A stretch of 64,000 bases of DNA. It comes from Streptomyces sp. B93 (lineage in GTDB: Bacteria; Actinomycetota; Actinomycetes; Streptomycetales; Streptomycetaceae). The position numbers and the translations under genes are program-made. Location of the stretch: positions 1 to 64,000 of the forward strand of contig NZ_JAGPXL010000015.1 of NCBI RefSeq assembly GCF_018070565.1, read 5' to 3'. Below the pieces are notes generated by a model. The model did no database searches. It was given only the letters and a program-made list of their open reading frames with translations, and was not told the DNA's origin. Below, piece by piece: positions 1 to 8,867 of this stretch (position 1 is the stretch's first letter; each line of letters starts with the position of its first letter).

Positions 1-111
1 CAACATATCTGGCGTTGACTTTTGGCACGCTGTTGAGTTCTCAAGGAACGGTCGCTTCCTTCGTACTCACCCTCTCGGGCTTTCCTCCGGGCGCTTCCCT
101 TCGGTCTTGCG
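1..111 (-). other. rRNA operon leader (5' external spacer); 16S gene lies beyond the left edge
   Basis: Read on the minus strand this stretch has the conserved Streptomyces pre-16S leader: a TAGAGTCGGAAACGC start, the GAAGGGAAGCGCCCGGAGG segment, then the TTGAGAACTCAACAGCGTG element used for antitermination and processing, ending in AGATATGTTG. I recognise this order from Streptomyces rrn leaders. Transcription therefore runs left and the mature 16S gene should begin within a few hundred bases outside the window. No rRNA sequence proper is present here. The same leader elements occur in every rrn copy, so this is one of several operons. Confidence 0.85.
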
Positions 112-117
112 TTTCCG

Positions 118-149
118 ACTCTATCAGTGTTTTTCCATGTCCCTGACCA
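118..149 (-). promoter_or_regulatory. Candidate rRNA operon promoter
   Basis: A minus-strand -10 box TAGAGT lies at 118-123, directly before the conserved leader. The best -35 candidate, TGGTCA at 144-149, is 20 bases away, which is too far for a typical vegetative promoter, so only the -10 is well supported. Streptomyces rrn operons usually have several tandem promoters, and others may lie in 150-300. The whole stretch 124-436 separates the divergent rrn and crr genes and holds regulatory sites only; a small plus-strand ORF at 198-398 looks non-coding. Confidence 0.45.
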
Positions 150-297
150 CTGTCCCGCAGACATACGGAAAGTGACCCCGAGATAGGATCTGACAAGTTG
201 GGTGCTGCCGAACCAAGGCGCTTGATCGCGTCGCTCAGCTCCGGGCAGGTCTACGACTGTACATGGGGCGCTGGAGCCCGTGCAAATCGATTGGTAG

Positions 298-313
298 AGT
301 GGTCTAGACCTCT
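298..313. promoter_or_regulatory. DasR operator (dre)
   Basis: The 16-mer AGTGGTCTAGACCTCT matches the DasR-responsive element consensus (ACTGGTCTAGACCACT) with a perfect GGTCTAGACC core. DasR is the GntR-family repressor of N-acetylglucosamine uptake and PTS genes in Streptomyces, and crr-ptsI is an established target. The site lies 124 bases before the crr start. A TAGAGT box at 295-300 overlaps its left end, so a promoter there would be blocked by bound DasR; that promoter placement is an inference. Confidence 0.9.
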
Positions 314-436
314 TGACCGGGATCGCTCGTACGGAACGGAACGGGCACGTCATATGACATACCCTGCTGAACAGTGCGCCGTCCGGGACAGGCAGTGACG
401 GCCCATCTGCATCTCCACCCCCCTGGGAGGCTCCCC

Positions 437-886
437 ATGACCACCGTGACGTCCCCGCTCGCAGGACGCGCCATCGGACTGGCAGAGGTGCCTGATCCGG
501 TCTTCTCCGGGGCCATGGTCGGCCCGGGCACCGCCATCGACCCCGTGCGTGAGCCCTCTGACGCGGTGGCGCCCGTCGACGGAGTGATCGTCTCCCTCCA
601 CCCGCACGCCTTCGTCGTCGTCGACGCGGACGGCCACGGCGTCCTCACCCATCTCGGTATCGACACCGTCCAACTCAACGGCGAGGGCTTCGAGCTGCTG
701 GTGAGCAAGGGCGACACCGTGACGCGCGGGCAGGCCGTGGTCCGTTGGGACCCGGCCGCCGTCGAGGCCGCCGGCAAGTCGCCCGTGTGCCCGGTCGTGG
801 CGCTGGAGGCGACCGCCGAGTCACTTTCCGAGCTGCGTGAGGACGGCGACGTCAAGGCCGGCGACAGCCTCTTCGTCTGGAAGTGA
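437..886 (+). CDS. crr: PTS glucose-family EIIA component
   Basis: 149-residue cytoplasmic phosphocarrier. It accepts phosphate from HPr and passes it to the EIIB domain of sugar permeases; in Streptomyces it serves N-acetylglucosamine uptake. The fold signature is intact: a VVSPLAG-like start, GAMVGPG, APVDGVI, and the active-site histidine His72 in the THLGIDTV motif. Length equals that of S. coelicolor Crr (SCO1390). The ATG at 437 is preceded by GGGAGG at 425-430; an earlier in-frame ATG at 374 would add an arginine- and proline-rich leader that the family lacks. It is followed after 78 bases by ptsI, and the DasR operator lies upstream. Confidence 0.95.
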   Translation: MTTVTSPLAGRAIGLAEVPDPVFSGAMVGPGTAIDPVREPSDAVAPVDGVIVSLHPHAFVVVDADGHGVLTHLGIDTVQLNGEGFELLVSKGDTVTRGQAVVRWDPAAVEAAGKSPVCPVVALEATAESLSELREDGDVKAGDSLFVWK

Positions 887-964
887 CGTCAGCGCCGTCG
901 TCGGACGGCTGTCAGGACATCAACCGCGGCGGCCGGGTCCGCCGCACTATCGGAGACGGGTGAG

Positions 965-2635
965 ATGGAGACAACGCTGCGAGGCGTCGGTGTGAGCCAC
1001 GGTGTGGCGATCGGCGAGGTTCGGCACATGGGGACGGCGGTGCTCGAACCGCCCGCCAAGCAGATCCCGGCAGAGGACGCGGAGCGTGAGCAGGGGCGCG
1101 CCCGCAAGGCCGTGGAGGCTGTTGCCGCCGACCTGATGGCGCGCGGCAATCTGGCGGGGGGCGAAGCCCAGGCAGTGCTCGAGGCCCAGGCCATGATGGC
1201 GCAGGACCCCGAACTGATGGCGGACGTCGAGCGCCGGATCGCGGTCGGCAGCACGGCGGAGCGGGCGGTGTACGACGCTTTCGCCGCGTACCGGGCGCTG
1301 CTCGCGGGTGCCGGTGAGTACCTGGCCGGTCGTGTGGCCGACCTCGATGACGTGCGAAACCGTATCGTCGCCCGGTTGCTCGGGGTGCCGATGCCGGGCG
1401 TTCCGGACAGTGACGAGCCGTATGTGCTGATCGCGCGGGATCTTGCGCCCGCGGACACGGCGCTGCTGGATCCGGCTCTGGTACTCGGTTTCGTGACCGA
1501 GGAGGGCGGGCCGACGAGCCACAGCGCGATTCTGGCGCGTGCGCTCGGTGTACCGGCCGTGGTGGCGCTGCCGGGTGCCGGGGAGCTGGCCGAGGGCACC
1601 GTGATCGCCGTGGACGGCAGCACCGGTGAGATCTTCGTGAATCCCGGTGAGGACCGGAAGGCCAAGCTCACGGCCGAGGCTGAGGCGCGGAAGGCCGCGC
1701 TGGCGGCCGCGACCGGGCCGGGTGCCACGTCCGACGGTCACAAGGTGCCGCTGCTGGCCAACGTCGGTGGTCCGGCGGATGTGCCTGCCGCGGTCGAGGC
1801 GGGAGCGGAGGGGGTCGGTCTCTTCCGTACCGAGTTCCTCTTCCTCGACGAGAGCAAGCAGGCGCCCTCGGAGGAGAAGCAGGTCTCCGCGTACCGGCAG
1901 GTGCTGAAGGCCTTCCCTGAGGGGCGGGTCGTGGTGCGGGTGCTGGACGCGGGTGCGGACAAGCCGCTGGACTTCCTGACTCCGGCCGATGAGCCGAACC
2001 CGGCGCTCGGGGTGCGTGGTCTGCGCACGCTCCTCGATCACCCGGAGGTGCTGCGCACGCAGCTCACCGCGCTGGCGAAGGCGGCCGAGGGGCTGCCGGT
2101 CTACCTCGAGGTCATGGCTCCGATGGTGGCGGACCGGACGGACGCGAAGGCGTTCGCCGATGCCTGCCGCGAGGCCGGTCTCAAGGCGAAGTTCGGCGCG
2201 ATGGTGGAGATCCCGTCGGCGGCGCTGCGGGCGCGGTCGATCCTGCAGGAGGTCGAGTTCCTGTCCCTGGGGACGAACGACCTCGCGCAGTACACCTTCG
2301 CCGCCGACCGTCAGGTGGGTGCGGTGTCCCGGCTCCAGGACCCGTGGCAGCCCGCGCTGCTCGACCTGGTGGCGCTGGCCGCCGAGGCGGCGAGGGCGGA
2401 GGGCAAGAGCTGCGGTGTCTGTGGCGAGGCCGCGTCGGATCCGCTGCTGGCGTGTGTGCTGACCGGTCTGGGTGTCACCTCCTTGTCCATGGGGGCGGCC
2501 TCGCTGCCTTATGTGCGGGCGACGCTGGCGAAGTACACGCTGGCGCAGTGCGAGCGGGCCGCGGCCGCCGCGCGGGCGGCGGACACGGCCGAGGACGCGC
2601 GCAGTGCCGCCCAGGCGGTGCTGTCCGGGGAGTAG
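965..2635 (+). CDS. ptsI: PTS enzyme I (phosphoenolpyruvate-protein phosphotransferase)
   Basis: 556 residues, close to the usual 550-575. Enzyme I takes phosphate from phosphoenolpyruvate onto a histidine and gives it to HPr. The phospho-histidine is His186 in GGPTSHSAIL. The C-terminal PEP-binding barrel has GVGLFRTEFLFL, LDAGADKPLDFL, the SLGTNDLAQY metal/PEP site, and the late active-site cysteine in CGVCGEAASD. It follows crr and is most likely co-transcribed from the DasR-controlled promoter. No ptsH is seen nearby, as in other streptomycetes where HPr is encoded elsewhere. A strong hairpin follows 22 bases after the stop. Confidence 0.96.
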   Translation: METTLRGVGVSHGVAIGEVRHMGTAVLEPPAKQIPAEDAEREQGRARKAVEAVAADLMARGNLAGGEAQAVLEAQAMMAQDPELMADVERRIAVGSTAERAVYDAFAAYRALLAGAGEYLAGRVADLDDVRNRIVARLLGVPMPGVPDSDEPYVLIARDLAPADTALLDPALVLGFVTEEGGPTSHSAILARALGVPAVVALPGAGELAEGTVIAVDGSTGEIFVNPGEDRKAKLTAEAEARKAALAAATGPGATSDGHKVPLLANVGGPADVPAAVEAGAEGVGLFRTEFLFLDESKQAPSEEKQVSAYRQVLKAFPEGRVVVRVLDAGADKPLDFLTPADEPNPALGVRGLRTLLDHPEVLRTQLTALAKAAEGLPVYLEVMAPMVADRTDAKAFADACREAGLKAKFGAMVEIPSAALRARSILQEVEFLSLGTNDLAQYTFAADRQVGAVSRLQDPWQPALLDLVALAAEAARAEGKSCGVCGEAASDPLLACVLTGLGVTSLSMGAASLPYVRATLAKYTLAQCERAAAAARAADTAEDARSAAQAVLSGE

Positions 2636-2657
2636 TCCCCGCCGCCTGGCAATCGTG

Positions 2658-2691
2658 CAGGGGCGCTCCGCCTTCGGGTGGGGCGCCCCTG
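2658..2691. terminator. Hairpin terminator between ptsI and the convergent gene
   Basis: A 15-bp stem (arms 2658-2672 and 2677-2691, mostly G:C with one C:G-flanked T:G pair and one G:T pair) closes on a TTCG tetraloop. It stands between ptsI and a gene coming from the other side, so it can serve both directions. A short T run (GTTTTC) follows on the plus strand. Confidence 0.85.
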
Positions 2692-2697
2692 GCGTTT

Positions 2698-3606
2698 TCA
2701 GTGCCGGTGGCCCGGCGGCGTGGGGGTGTCGGGTGTGTCGTCGCCGAGGTCGGGTGGGGTGGTGTAGTCGACGTCGGATTCCGGGGAGATGAGGTCGCCG
2801 GATTCGATGTCGGTGCAGTAGGCGTCGAAGACCTCTGCGGCGGTGAGGGGTTTCAGGTCGTCGCCGGCCAGGCGCCATCCGTAGACGCGGTCGGTGGTGC
2901 CGGGGGCGCTGACCCTGATGACGAGTCCGCCGGGGCTGCGGGTGCCGATGCCGACGGCCAGGACGGTGGCGAGTTCGAGTGCCTCGGCCTCGTCGAGGTG
3001 GGTGGCGCCCCCGTTGTCGTCGTCTGTGTGGAGGGCGGCCAGCAGGGTCTCGGGTGTTCCGGTGACGCTGCACACGAGGTGGCGGCTGCCCGGTGGGGCG
3101 GTGTCGAGAATCCGTACGAGGAGTGTCGAGGCCCGTTCGAAGGCGGCGCGTCCGATGTCCTCGCCGCAGGATGCGCAGGCGCCGATGCGGGCGAGGAGGG
3201 TGGAGGCGTACTCCCAGGTGGCCTGGCGGACGCCCGCGTCGATGAGGGTGGGGAGGAGGTCGGTGAGGGGCTGGCCGTCGTAAGGGAGGGCGGGGCCCCT
3301 GGTGGCGAGTTCGGCGGTGAAGCGGGCGCGGCTGGACGGGATGTCCGGGTCGAGGCCTGTTTCCCGGCAGAACTCGGCGTAGTCCTCCGGGTCGAAGAGG
3401 GCGACCGTGGTGTGGCTGCCCTGGGAGGCACGGGTCCTGAGGAGGGCTTCGATCTGTTGCAGGTAGAGCGTGTGGTCGTCGAAGGTGAAGCTGCGGTAGC
3501 GGCGCCGCATGGTGCGGAAGTCGTGCTCGTCGGTGAGCAGGCCGATGGTGCCTGCGATCTCGCGGCGCAGTACGCGTCGCATGGTCCGGTGGTCGGTGTG
3601 CGCCAT
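2698..3606 (-). CDS. Conserved hypothetical protein
   Basis: 302 residues, soluble, no signal peptide or membrane segment. I do not recognise a family beyond its conserved place next to crr-ptsI. The N-terminal half is rich in Arg and Leu helices (MRRVLRREIAG, MRRRYRSF); a CASCGEDIG motif near residue 150 could hold half of a metal site; the C-terminal tail is acidic and proline/threonine-rich, ending HRH. Start chosen at the ATG at 3606 because GGGGGAAAC stands right before it; an upstream in-frame start at 3639 lacks a ribosome site. It converges on ptsI and shares its terminator. Confidence 0.75.
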   Translation of the reverse strand: MAHTDHRTMRRVLRREIAGTIGLLTDEHDFRTMRRRYRSFTFDDHTLYLQQIEALLRTRASQGSHTTVALFDPEDYAEFCRETGLDPDIPSSRARFTAELATRGPALPYDGQPLTDLLPTLIDAGVRQATWEYASTLLARIGACASCGEDIGRAAFERASTLLVRILDTAPPGSRHLVCSVTGTPETLLAALHTDDDNGGATHLDEAEALELATVLAVGIGTRSPGGLVIRVSAPGTTDRVYGWRLAGDDLKPLTAAEVFDAYCTDIESGDLISPESDVDYTTPPDLGDDTPDTPTPPGHRH

Positions 3607-3727
3607 GTTTCCCCCTGTGCGCGGTCGATCAATGCTCACTCACCGTAACCGCCACCACTGACAACGGGTGGGCGGGCGGGGCGGCGGCGGTCACGGGGGT
3701 TGAGTGAAGCCGCAGGTCACAGGGGGG

Positions 3728-5704
3728 TCAGGCGCGTTTGCGGGCGAGGTCCTCGTAGAAGTGCAGGAGGTCGAGGTTGTCGATGGAGCCAGGGTTGACG
3801 GCCTTTTCCAGGGGGGTGCCCTGGAGGAGGCGTTTGACGGGGACCTCGATGCGCTTGCCGGTGAGGGTGTGGGGGACGCCGGGGACCTCGATGATCTCGT
3901 CCGGGACGTGGCGTGGGGAGAGCTGTTCGCGGATGGTCCGCTTGATCCGGGTCAGCAGGGCCTCGTCGAGGGTGGTGCCGGGGGCCAGCTGTACAAACAG
4001 GGGCATCCAGTAGCCGCCGTCGGGCTGTTCGATGCCGATGACCAGGGATTCCTTGATCTCGGGGAGTCGTTCCACGGCTTCGTAGATGTCCGCCGAGCCC
4101 ATCCGTACGCCTTGGCGGTTGAGCGTGGAGTCGGAGCGACCGTGGATGACGACGGAGCCCCGGGAGGTGACGGTGATCCAGTCGCCGTGGCGCCAGACGC
4201 CGGGGTAGGTGTCGAAGTAGCTGTCGTGGTAGCGGCTGCCGTCGGGGTCGTTCCAGAAGCGGATCGGCATGGACGGCATGGGGTTGGTGACCACGAGTTC
4301 GCCGACCTCGTCGACGAGGGGGTCGCCGTTCGGGTCCCAGGACTGGAGGTCGGTGCCGAGGCCGGGTGCCTGGAGTTCGCCGATGTGGACGGGGAGGGTG
4401 GGGACGCCTCCGGCGAAGCAGGAGCAGACGTCCGTGCCGCCGCTGACGGAGGCGATCCACAGGTCGGCCCCGCTGTCGGCGAACTCGTCGTGCAGCCAGC
4501 GGAAGCCGTCGGGCGGCAGCGGGGAACCGGTGGTGGCGACGCACTGCACGGCGGACAGGTCGTGGTCGCGGGCGGGGTGTACGCCCGCCTTGCGGCAGGC
4601 CATGACGTAGGCGGCCGAGGTGCCGTACAGGGTGGCCCGGGTGCGTTCGGCGACGCGCCACTGGGCGCCGGTGTCGGGGTAGCCGGGGCTGCCGTCGTAG
4701 AGGACGATCGTGGTGCCCGTGAGCAGGCCGGAGACGAGGAAGTTCCACATCATCCAGCCCGTCGACGTGTACCAGAAGAAGCGGTCCCCGGGGCCGAGGT
4801 CGCAGTGCAGGCCGAGCTGTTTGAGGTGCTCGACGAGGATGCCGCCCTGGGACTGGACGATGGCCTTGGGGAGGCCGGTCGTGCCGGAGGAGTAGAGGAC
4901 CCACAGGGGGTGGTCGAAGGGAACCGGCTCGAACTCGGGTTCGGTGTCGGCGGCGGTCAGCGCCGACCATTCCAGGGCACCTTCGGGGGCCGGGGTGCCG
5001 AGGAGGGGGATGTGGACCGCGGCGCGCAGGGTCGGCAGTTCGCGGCGGAGTTCGGCGACGGTGTCGCGGCGGTCGTGCTCCTTGCCGCCGTAGCGGTAGC
5101 CGTCGACGGTGAAGAGGACGACGGGTTCGACCTGCTGGAAGCGGTCGAGGACGCTGCGGGCGCCGAAGTCGGGGGCGCAGGAGGTCCACACGGCGCCGAC
5201 GGTGGCGGTGGCGAGGAGGGCGACCACGGCCTGCGGGATGTTCGGGAGGTAGCCGCTGACGCGGTCGCCGGGGCGGACGCCCAGGGCGCGCAGTTCGGCG
5301 GCGAGGGAGCCTACCTGATGGCGCAGCTCGGACCAGGTCACGGGGCGGGGATCGTGGCTCTCGTCGACGCAGAGCAGCGCCGGTTCGTCCGGGCGGGTCC
5401 CGGCGGCTCGCAGGGCGTGCTCGGCGTAGTTGAGGGTGGCGCCGGGGAACCACTGGGCTCCGGGCATGGCGCGGTCGCCCAGCACGCGCGCGTAGGGGGT
5501 GGAGAAGCGTACGTCGAACCACTCCGTGACGGCTTTCCAGAAGGTGTCCAGCTCGTCCACGGACCAGCGGTGCAGTGCCGCGTAGCCGCCCTCGGCGGGG
5601 GCGCCGTGGTGTTCGGCGGCCCAGGTGTGGAATTTGGTGATCTGAGCCTGGGCGATGCGTTCCGGATCGGGCTGCCAGAGCGGCTGGGGGTTCTCGGTCG
5701 ACAT
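3728..5704 (-). CDS. Acetoacetyl-CoA synthetase
   Basis: 658 residues, the normal length for acetoacetate-CoA ligases (acyl-adenylate-forming family). It activates acetoacetate with ATP and CoA. The N-terminus (LWQPDPERI, YAALHRWSV) is typical of the acetoacetyl rather than acetyl group. The nucleotide loop SSGTTGLPK lies near residue 270, the hinge motif GRSDSTLNRQGVRMG near 550, and the acetylatable catalytic lysine sits in TLTGKRIEVPVK near 617. Start: ATG at 5704 after GGGAGCCGCCCC; the very long upstream extension of this frame has no coding character. S. coelicolor has this gene at the same place (SCO1393). Divergent from the GH31 gene, with about 200 bases between. Confidence 0.93.
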   Translation of the reverse strand: MSTENPQPLWQPDPERIAQAQITKFHTWAAEHHGAPAEGGYAALHRWSVDELDTFWKAVTEWFDVRFSTPYARVLGDRAMPGAQWFPGATLNYAEHALRAAGTRPDEPALLCVDESHDPRPVTWSELRHQVGSLAAELRALGVRPGDRVSGYLPNIPQAVVALLATATVGAVWTSCAPDFGARSVLDRFQQVEPVVLFTVDGYRYGGKEHDRRDTVAELRRELPTLRAAVHIPLLGTPAPEGALEWSALTAADTEPEFEPVPFDHPLWVLYSSGTTGLPKAIVQSQGGILVEHLKQLGLHCDLGPGDRFFWYTSTGWMMWNFLVSGLLTGTTIVLYDGSPGYPDTGAQWRVAERTRATLYGTSAAYVMACRKAGVHPARDHDLSAVQCVATTGSPLPPDGFRWLHDEFADSGADLWIASVSGGTDVCSCFAGGVPTLPVHIGELQAPGLGTDLQSWDPNGDPLVDEVGELVVTNPMPSMPIRFWNDPDGSRYHDSYFDTYPGVWRHGDWITVTSRGSVVIHGRSDSTLNRQGVRMGSADIYEAVERLPEIKESLVIGIEQPDGGYWMPLFVQLAPGTTLDEALLTRIKRTIREQLSPRHVPDEIIEVPGVPHTLTGKRIEVPVKRLLQGTPLEKAVNPGSIDNLDLLHFYEDLARKRA

Positions 5705-5905
5705 GGGGCGGCTCCCGGACTGTGCGCGTCGTGTGCGTCGCTCGCGCACGGGCTGGGGTGTGCGCGTGACGCGGCTGACACGGACGATGCCATGTGATCG
5801 ACTTCCGCACCAGGGTGCACCGCACATAGTCGGTGTGGTGAAGATGTGGTCCGAGCACTGGTGAACGGCAGTTGAACGGCACCCTGAGGCGGGCCGCTCA
5901 GTGGC

Positions 5906-8293
5906 ATGGTGATCACTATGGACGGTCGTGACCTGGTGCGTTCGGTGAAGGCGGTCGGTTCTGTGGGGACGGCTCAGGGAGTGCGGACCGTGCGCGCGGC
6001 CTGGCGGAGGAAGCGCGCCGATGCCTCGGGGTTGCCGCCGCGGGGCGCGGAGCGCGCGCGGGTGCCGGGTCAGGTGCGGGACGTGGAGCCCGCGCCCGGG
6101 GGTGGGACCCTCCGGTTCGGCCGCGCCGAGCTGCGGATCGTCGTCACCCTCGGCGGGGCCGTCTTCTGGGGGTGGGACGGGGCCGGTCCGGAGCCGTCGT
6201 ACGCGCTGGCCGGGCCGTGTCCGGAGCCGGATCCGCGGGCGGTGCTGGAGCCGGACAAGGACGGTGGCTGGCGTGTGGTGGCCGAGCGGGTGACGGTCGT
6301 GGTGTCCCGGCACGGCGCCGTCGAGGTGCTCACGCCGGGCGGGGTGATGCTGCGCCGTGATCTGCCGCCCCGGTGGTGGGAGCCGGTGGGGGGCGGTCCG
6401 GCCCGCTGGATGCAGCGGTCGGAGGTGTCCGCGGACGCGCGGTTCTTCGGGCTGGGCGGCCGGGCGTCGGGGCCCCGGCTGCGGGACGGGTCGTACCGGC
6501 TGTGGAACACCGATCCGGGGCGGTCCTTCGCTCCCGGTGACGATCCGCTGTACATCACGATGCCGGTGCAGCTGGTGGTGGCCGACGCGGGGACGCACCT
6601 GGTCTTCCACGACAGCTCCTGGGACGGGACGGTGACGCTGCGGGAGGGCGAGGAGGGTGCCGGGTCGGGGCACGACCGGGCGGGCTCCTGCGAGCTGCGG
6701 ATGGACGGTGGTCCGCTGCGCTGCTGGGTGGTGGTGGGTACTCCCGCGCGCGTGCTGCTCGCCTGGTCGGCGCTGACGGGGGCGCCCGCGCTGCCGCCCG
6801 CGTGGGCGCTGGGGCACCAGCACGCGCGGTGGGGTTTCGGCGGCGAGGGGGAGGTGCGGCGGATCGTCGAGGAGTACCGGCGGCGGGGGCTGCCGCTGGA
6901 CGCGGTCCATCTGGACATCGATCACTACGACGACCACCAGGTGTTCACCGTGGACCGCGACCGCTTTCCCGACCTGCCCCGGCTCGCGGAGGACCTGCGG
7001 GAGGACGGGGTCCGGCTGGTGTCGATCGTCGATCCGGCGGTCAAGGCGGACCCGGGCAACGCCGTATACGCCAGTGGGTCGGCTGAGGGGGCGTTCATAC
7101 GCGACGCCTCCGGGCGGCTGGTGCGGGGCGTGGTGTGGGCCGGGGAGTCGGTCTATCCGGACTTCACCGACGCGCGCGTGCGGGAGTGGTGGGGCGGGCT
7201 GTACGAGGAGCGCCTGAAGCAGGGGTTCTCGGGTTTCTGGCACGACATGAACGAGCCCACGTCGTTCATGTCGTTCGGGGAGTCGACGCTGCCGCGGTCG
7301 GCCCGGCATGCGTTGGAGGGACGCGGTGGTGACCATCGTGAGGCGCACAACGTCTACGGGCTGTGCATGGCGAGGGCCGGGTACGAGGGGGTGCGGGCGC
7401 TGGTGCCGGAGAAGCGGCCGTTCGTGTTCTCCCGTTCCGGGTGGGCCGGTATGCAGCGGTACGGGGGGACGTGGTCGGGGGATGTGGCGACGGGGTGGGC
7501 GGGGCTGCGGGCGTCGCTGTCGCTGGTGCTGGGTCTGGGGCTGTGCGGGGTGCCGTACTCGGGTCCGGACGTGGGCGGCTTCGACGGTTTTCCGTCGCCC
7601 GAGCTGTATCTGCGGTGGTTCCAGCTGGGCGCGTATCTGCCGTTGTTCCGCACGCACGCGAGCATCCGGGCGGGGCGGCGGGAGCCGTGGGAGTTCGGGG
7701 CCGAGGTGCTGGAGCACGCGCGCGTGGCGCTCCTCGAGCGGCGGCGGCTGCTGCCGTACTTCGTGACGCTGGCGCATCTCGCGCGGCGCACGGGGGCGCC
7801 GTACGTGCGGCCCGTGTGGTGGGGCACCCCGGAGGACCGGGCGTTGCGCGACTGCGAGGACGCCTTCCTGCTGGGCGACGGTCTGCTGGTGGCTCCGGTG
7901 CTCGACCCGGGGTCGGACCGGCGGGCGGTGCGGCTGCCGCGCGGGCGCTGGTACGACACGGTGACGGAGCAGGTCTACGAGGGTCCCGCGCGGGTGGTCG
8001 TGGAGGCGCCCCTGTCGCGTGTTCCGGTGCTCGCGCGCGCGGGTTCCGTCGTGCCGGTGCGCGGGACGGACGGTGGGCTGGAGCTGGAGGTGTGGGCGCC
8101 CGCCCCGGGGCGTACCGGGGGCGGGCTGGTGGTGGCGGACGCGGGCGACGGGTGGGACGAGCCGGAGCTGGAGCGGTACGTCGCCCGCTGGGAGGGGAGG
8201 CGGGTGGTGGTCCGCCGGGAGGGTGATGACGGGGTGTGCGAGCCCGGCCGTCCGGTGCGGGTACGGGGGCTCGCCGGGGCCCCGGGTCAGTAA
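5906..8293 (+). CDS. Glycoside hydrolase family 31 (alpha-glucosidase type)
   Basis: 795 residues, no signal peptide, so probably cytoplasmic. GH31 enzymes release alpha-linked glucose or xylose from non-reducing ends with retention. An N-terminal beta-sandwich (residues about 50-270) is followed by the catalytic barrel: substrate site VHLDIDHYDD, nucleophile Asp447 in FWHDMNEP, and the acid/base Asp526 in TWSGDVATGW. C-terminal beta domains run from about 690. The ATG at 5906 has a weak ribosome site; ATG at 5918 (MDGRDL) is an alternative. The exact sugar cannot be told from sequence. The stop overlaps the convergent Nudix gene by 7 bases. Confidence 0.92.
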   Translation: MVITMDGRDLVRSVKAVGSVGTAQGVRTVRAAWRRKRADASGLPPRGAERARVPGQVRDVEPAPGGGTLRFGRAELRIVVTLGGAVFWGWDGAGPEPSYALAGPCPEPDPRAVLEPDKDGGWRVVAERVTVVVSRHGAVEVLTPGGVMLRRDLPPRWWEPVGGGPARWMQRSEVSADARFFGLGGRASGPRLRDGSYRLWNTDPGRSFAPGDDPLYITMPVQLVVADAGTHLVFHDSSWDGTVTLREGEEGAGSGHDRAGSCELRMDGGPLRCWVVVGTPARVLLAWSALTGAPALPPAWALGHQHARWGFGGEGEVRRIVEEYRRRGLPLDAVHLDIDHYDDHQVFTVDRDRFPDLPRLAEDLREDGVRLVSIVDPAVKADPGNAVYASGSAEGAFIRDASGRLVRGVVWAGESVYPDFTDARVREWWGGLYEERLKQGFSGFWHDMNEPTSFMSFGESTLPRSARHALEGRGGDHREAHNVYGLCMARAGYEGVRALVPEKRPFVFSRSGWAGMQRYGGTWSGDVATGWAGLRASLSLVLGLGLCGVPYSGPDVGGFDGFPSPELYLRWFQLGAYLPLFRTHASIRAGRREPWEFGAEVLEHARVALLERRRLLPYFVTLAHLARRTGAPYVRPVWWGTPEDRALRDCEDAFLLGDGLLVAPVLDPGSDRRAVRLPRGRWYDTVTEQVYEGPARVVVEAPLSRVPVLARAGSVVPVRGTDGGLELEVWAPAPGRTGGGLVVADAGDGWDEPELERYVARWEGRRVVVRREGDDGVCEPGRPVRVRGLAGAPGQ

Positions 8294-8820
8294 CGGCCCT
8301 CGAACCAGGCGCGCACGGCCAGGGTGTGCAGCGGGAAGGCCAGCTCCTCGGGCCTGCGCAGGAGGTGCCAGCCCTCCGTCTCGTCCGTGGCGGCCGGCTC
8401 GGGGAGGCGGTCGGCGGGGCGTTCGGGGAGGAGCCCGAAGAGCAGCAGGTGCCCGTCGGGGGAACTCATCGCGTCGACCAGCCGTACGTCGCGGCTCGCC
8501 GCGTCGATGCCGGTCTCCTCCTTGAGTTCACGGACGACGGCCTGGCGCCAGTCCTCACGGTCGTCGATGTAGCCGCCGGGCAGTGCGACGCCCCCGCGCG
8601 CGGGACCGATGGTTCGCGTGATGACGACCAGGGCGGTGCCCTGGGTGTCGTACACGGGTTGGAGGGCCACCGCGACGGGCAGCGGGTTGCGGTACGCGAC
8701 AGTGCCGCAGGCCGGGCAGGTGCGGGGCCAGCCGGTGACGCCCTCTCCGTAGGGCGCGCCGCAGCGCGAACAGTGCGAGTTCGCTGCGGAGTTGATCGTG
8801 GAGTGCTGAGATTCGGACAC
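8287..8820 (-). CDS. Nudix hydrolase with N-terminal zinc ribbon
   Basis: 177 residues. A four-cysteine ribbon (CSRCG and CPACG, residues about 17-40) precedes a complete Nudix box, GGYIDDRED then WRQAVVRELKEETGI, with the REUxEExGU core intact. Nudix enzymes cleave nucleoside-diphosphate-linked compounds; the ribbon recalls NudC-type NADH pyrophosphatases, but the protein is shorter and lacks the usual SQPWPFPxS motif, so the substrate is unknown. Start is GTG at 8820. It overlaps the end of the GH31 gene by 7 bases, so the two transcripts are antisense to each other at their ends. Confidence 0.88.
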   Translation of the reverse strand: MSESQHSTINSAANSHCSRCGAPYGEGVTGWPRTCPACGTVAYRNPLPVAVALQPVYDTQGTALVVITRTIGPARGGVALPGGYIDDREDWRQAVVRELKEETGIDAASRDVRLVDAMSSPDGHLLLFGLLPERPADRLPEPAATDETEGWHLLRRPEELAFPLHTLAVRAWFEGRY

Positions 8821-8867
8821 GCGGCGGACTGTATCCGATCACGGAGAGGGCGTCTTCGGTGGGCGGC

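Noticed and set aside
198..398. Small plus-strand ORF before crr
   Set aside because: It spans the DasR operator and the promoter region, has no ribosome site and ends before the true crr start.
5705..7777. Long upstream extension of the acetoacetyl-CoA synthetase frame
   Set aside because: It lies antisense to the GH31 gene and has no coding character; the family N-terminus and ribosome site fit the ATG at 5704.
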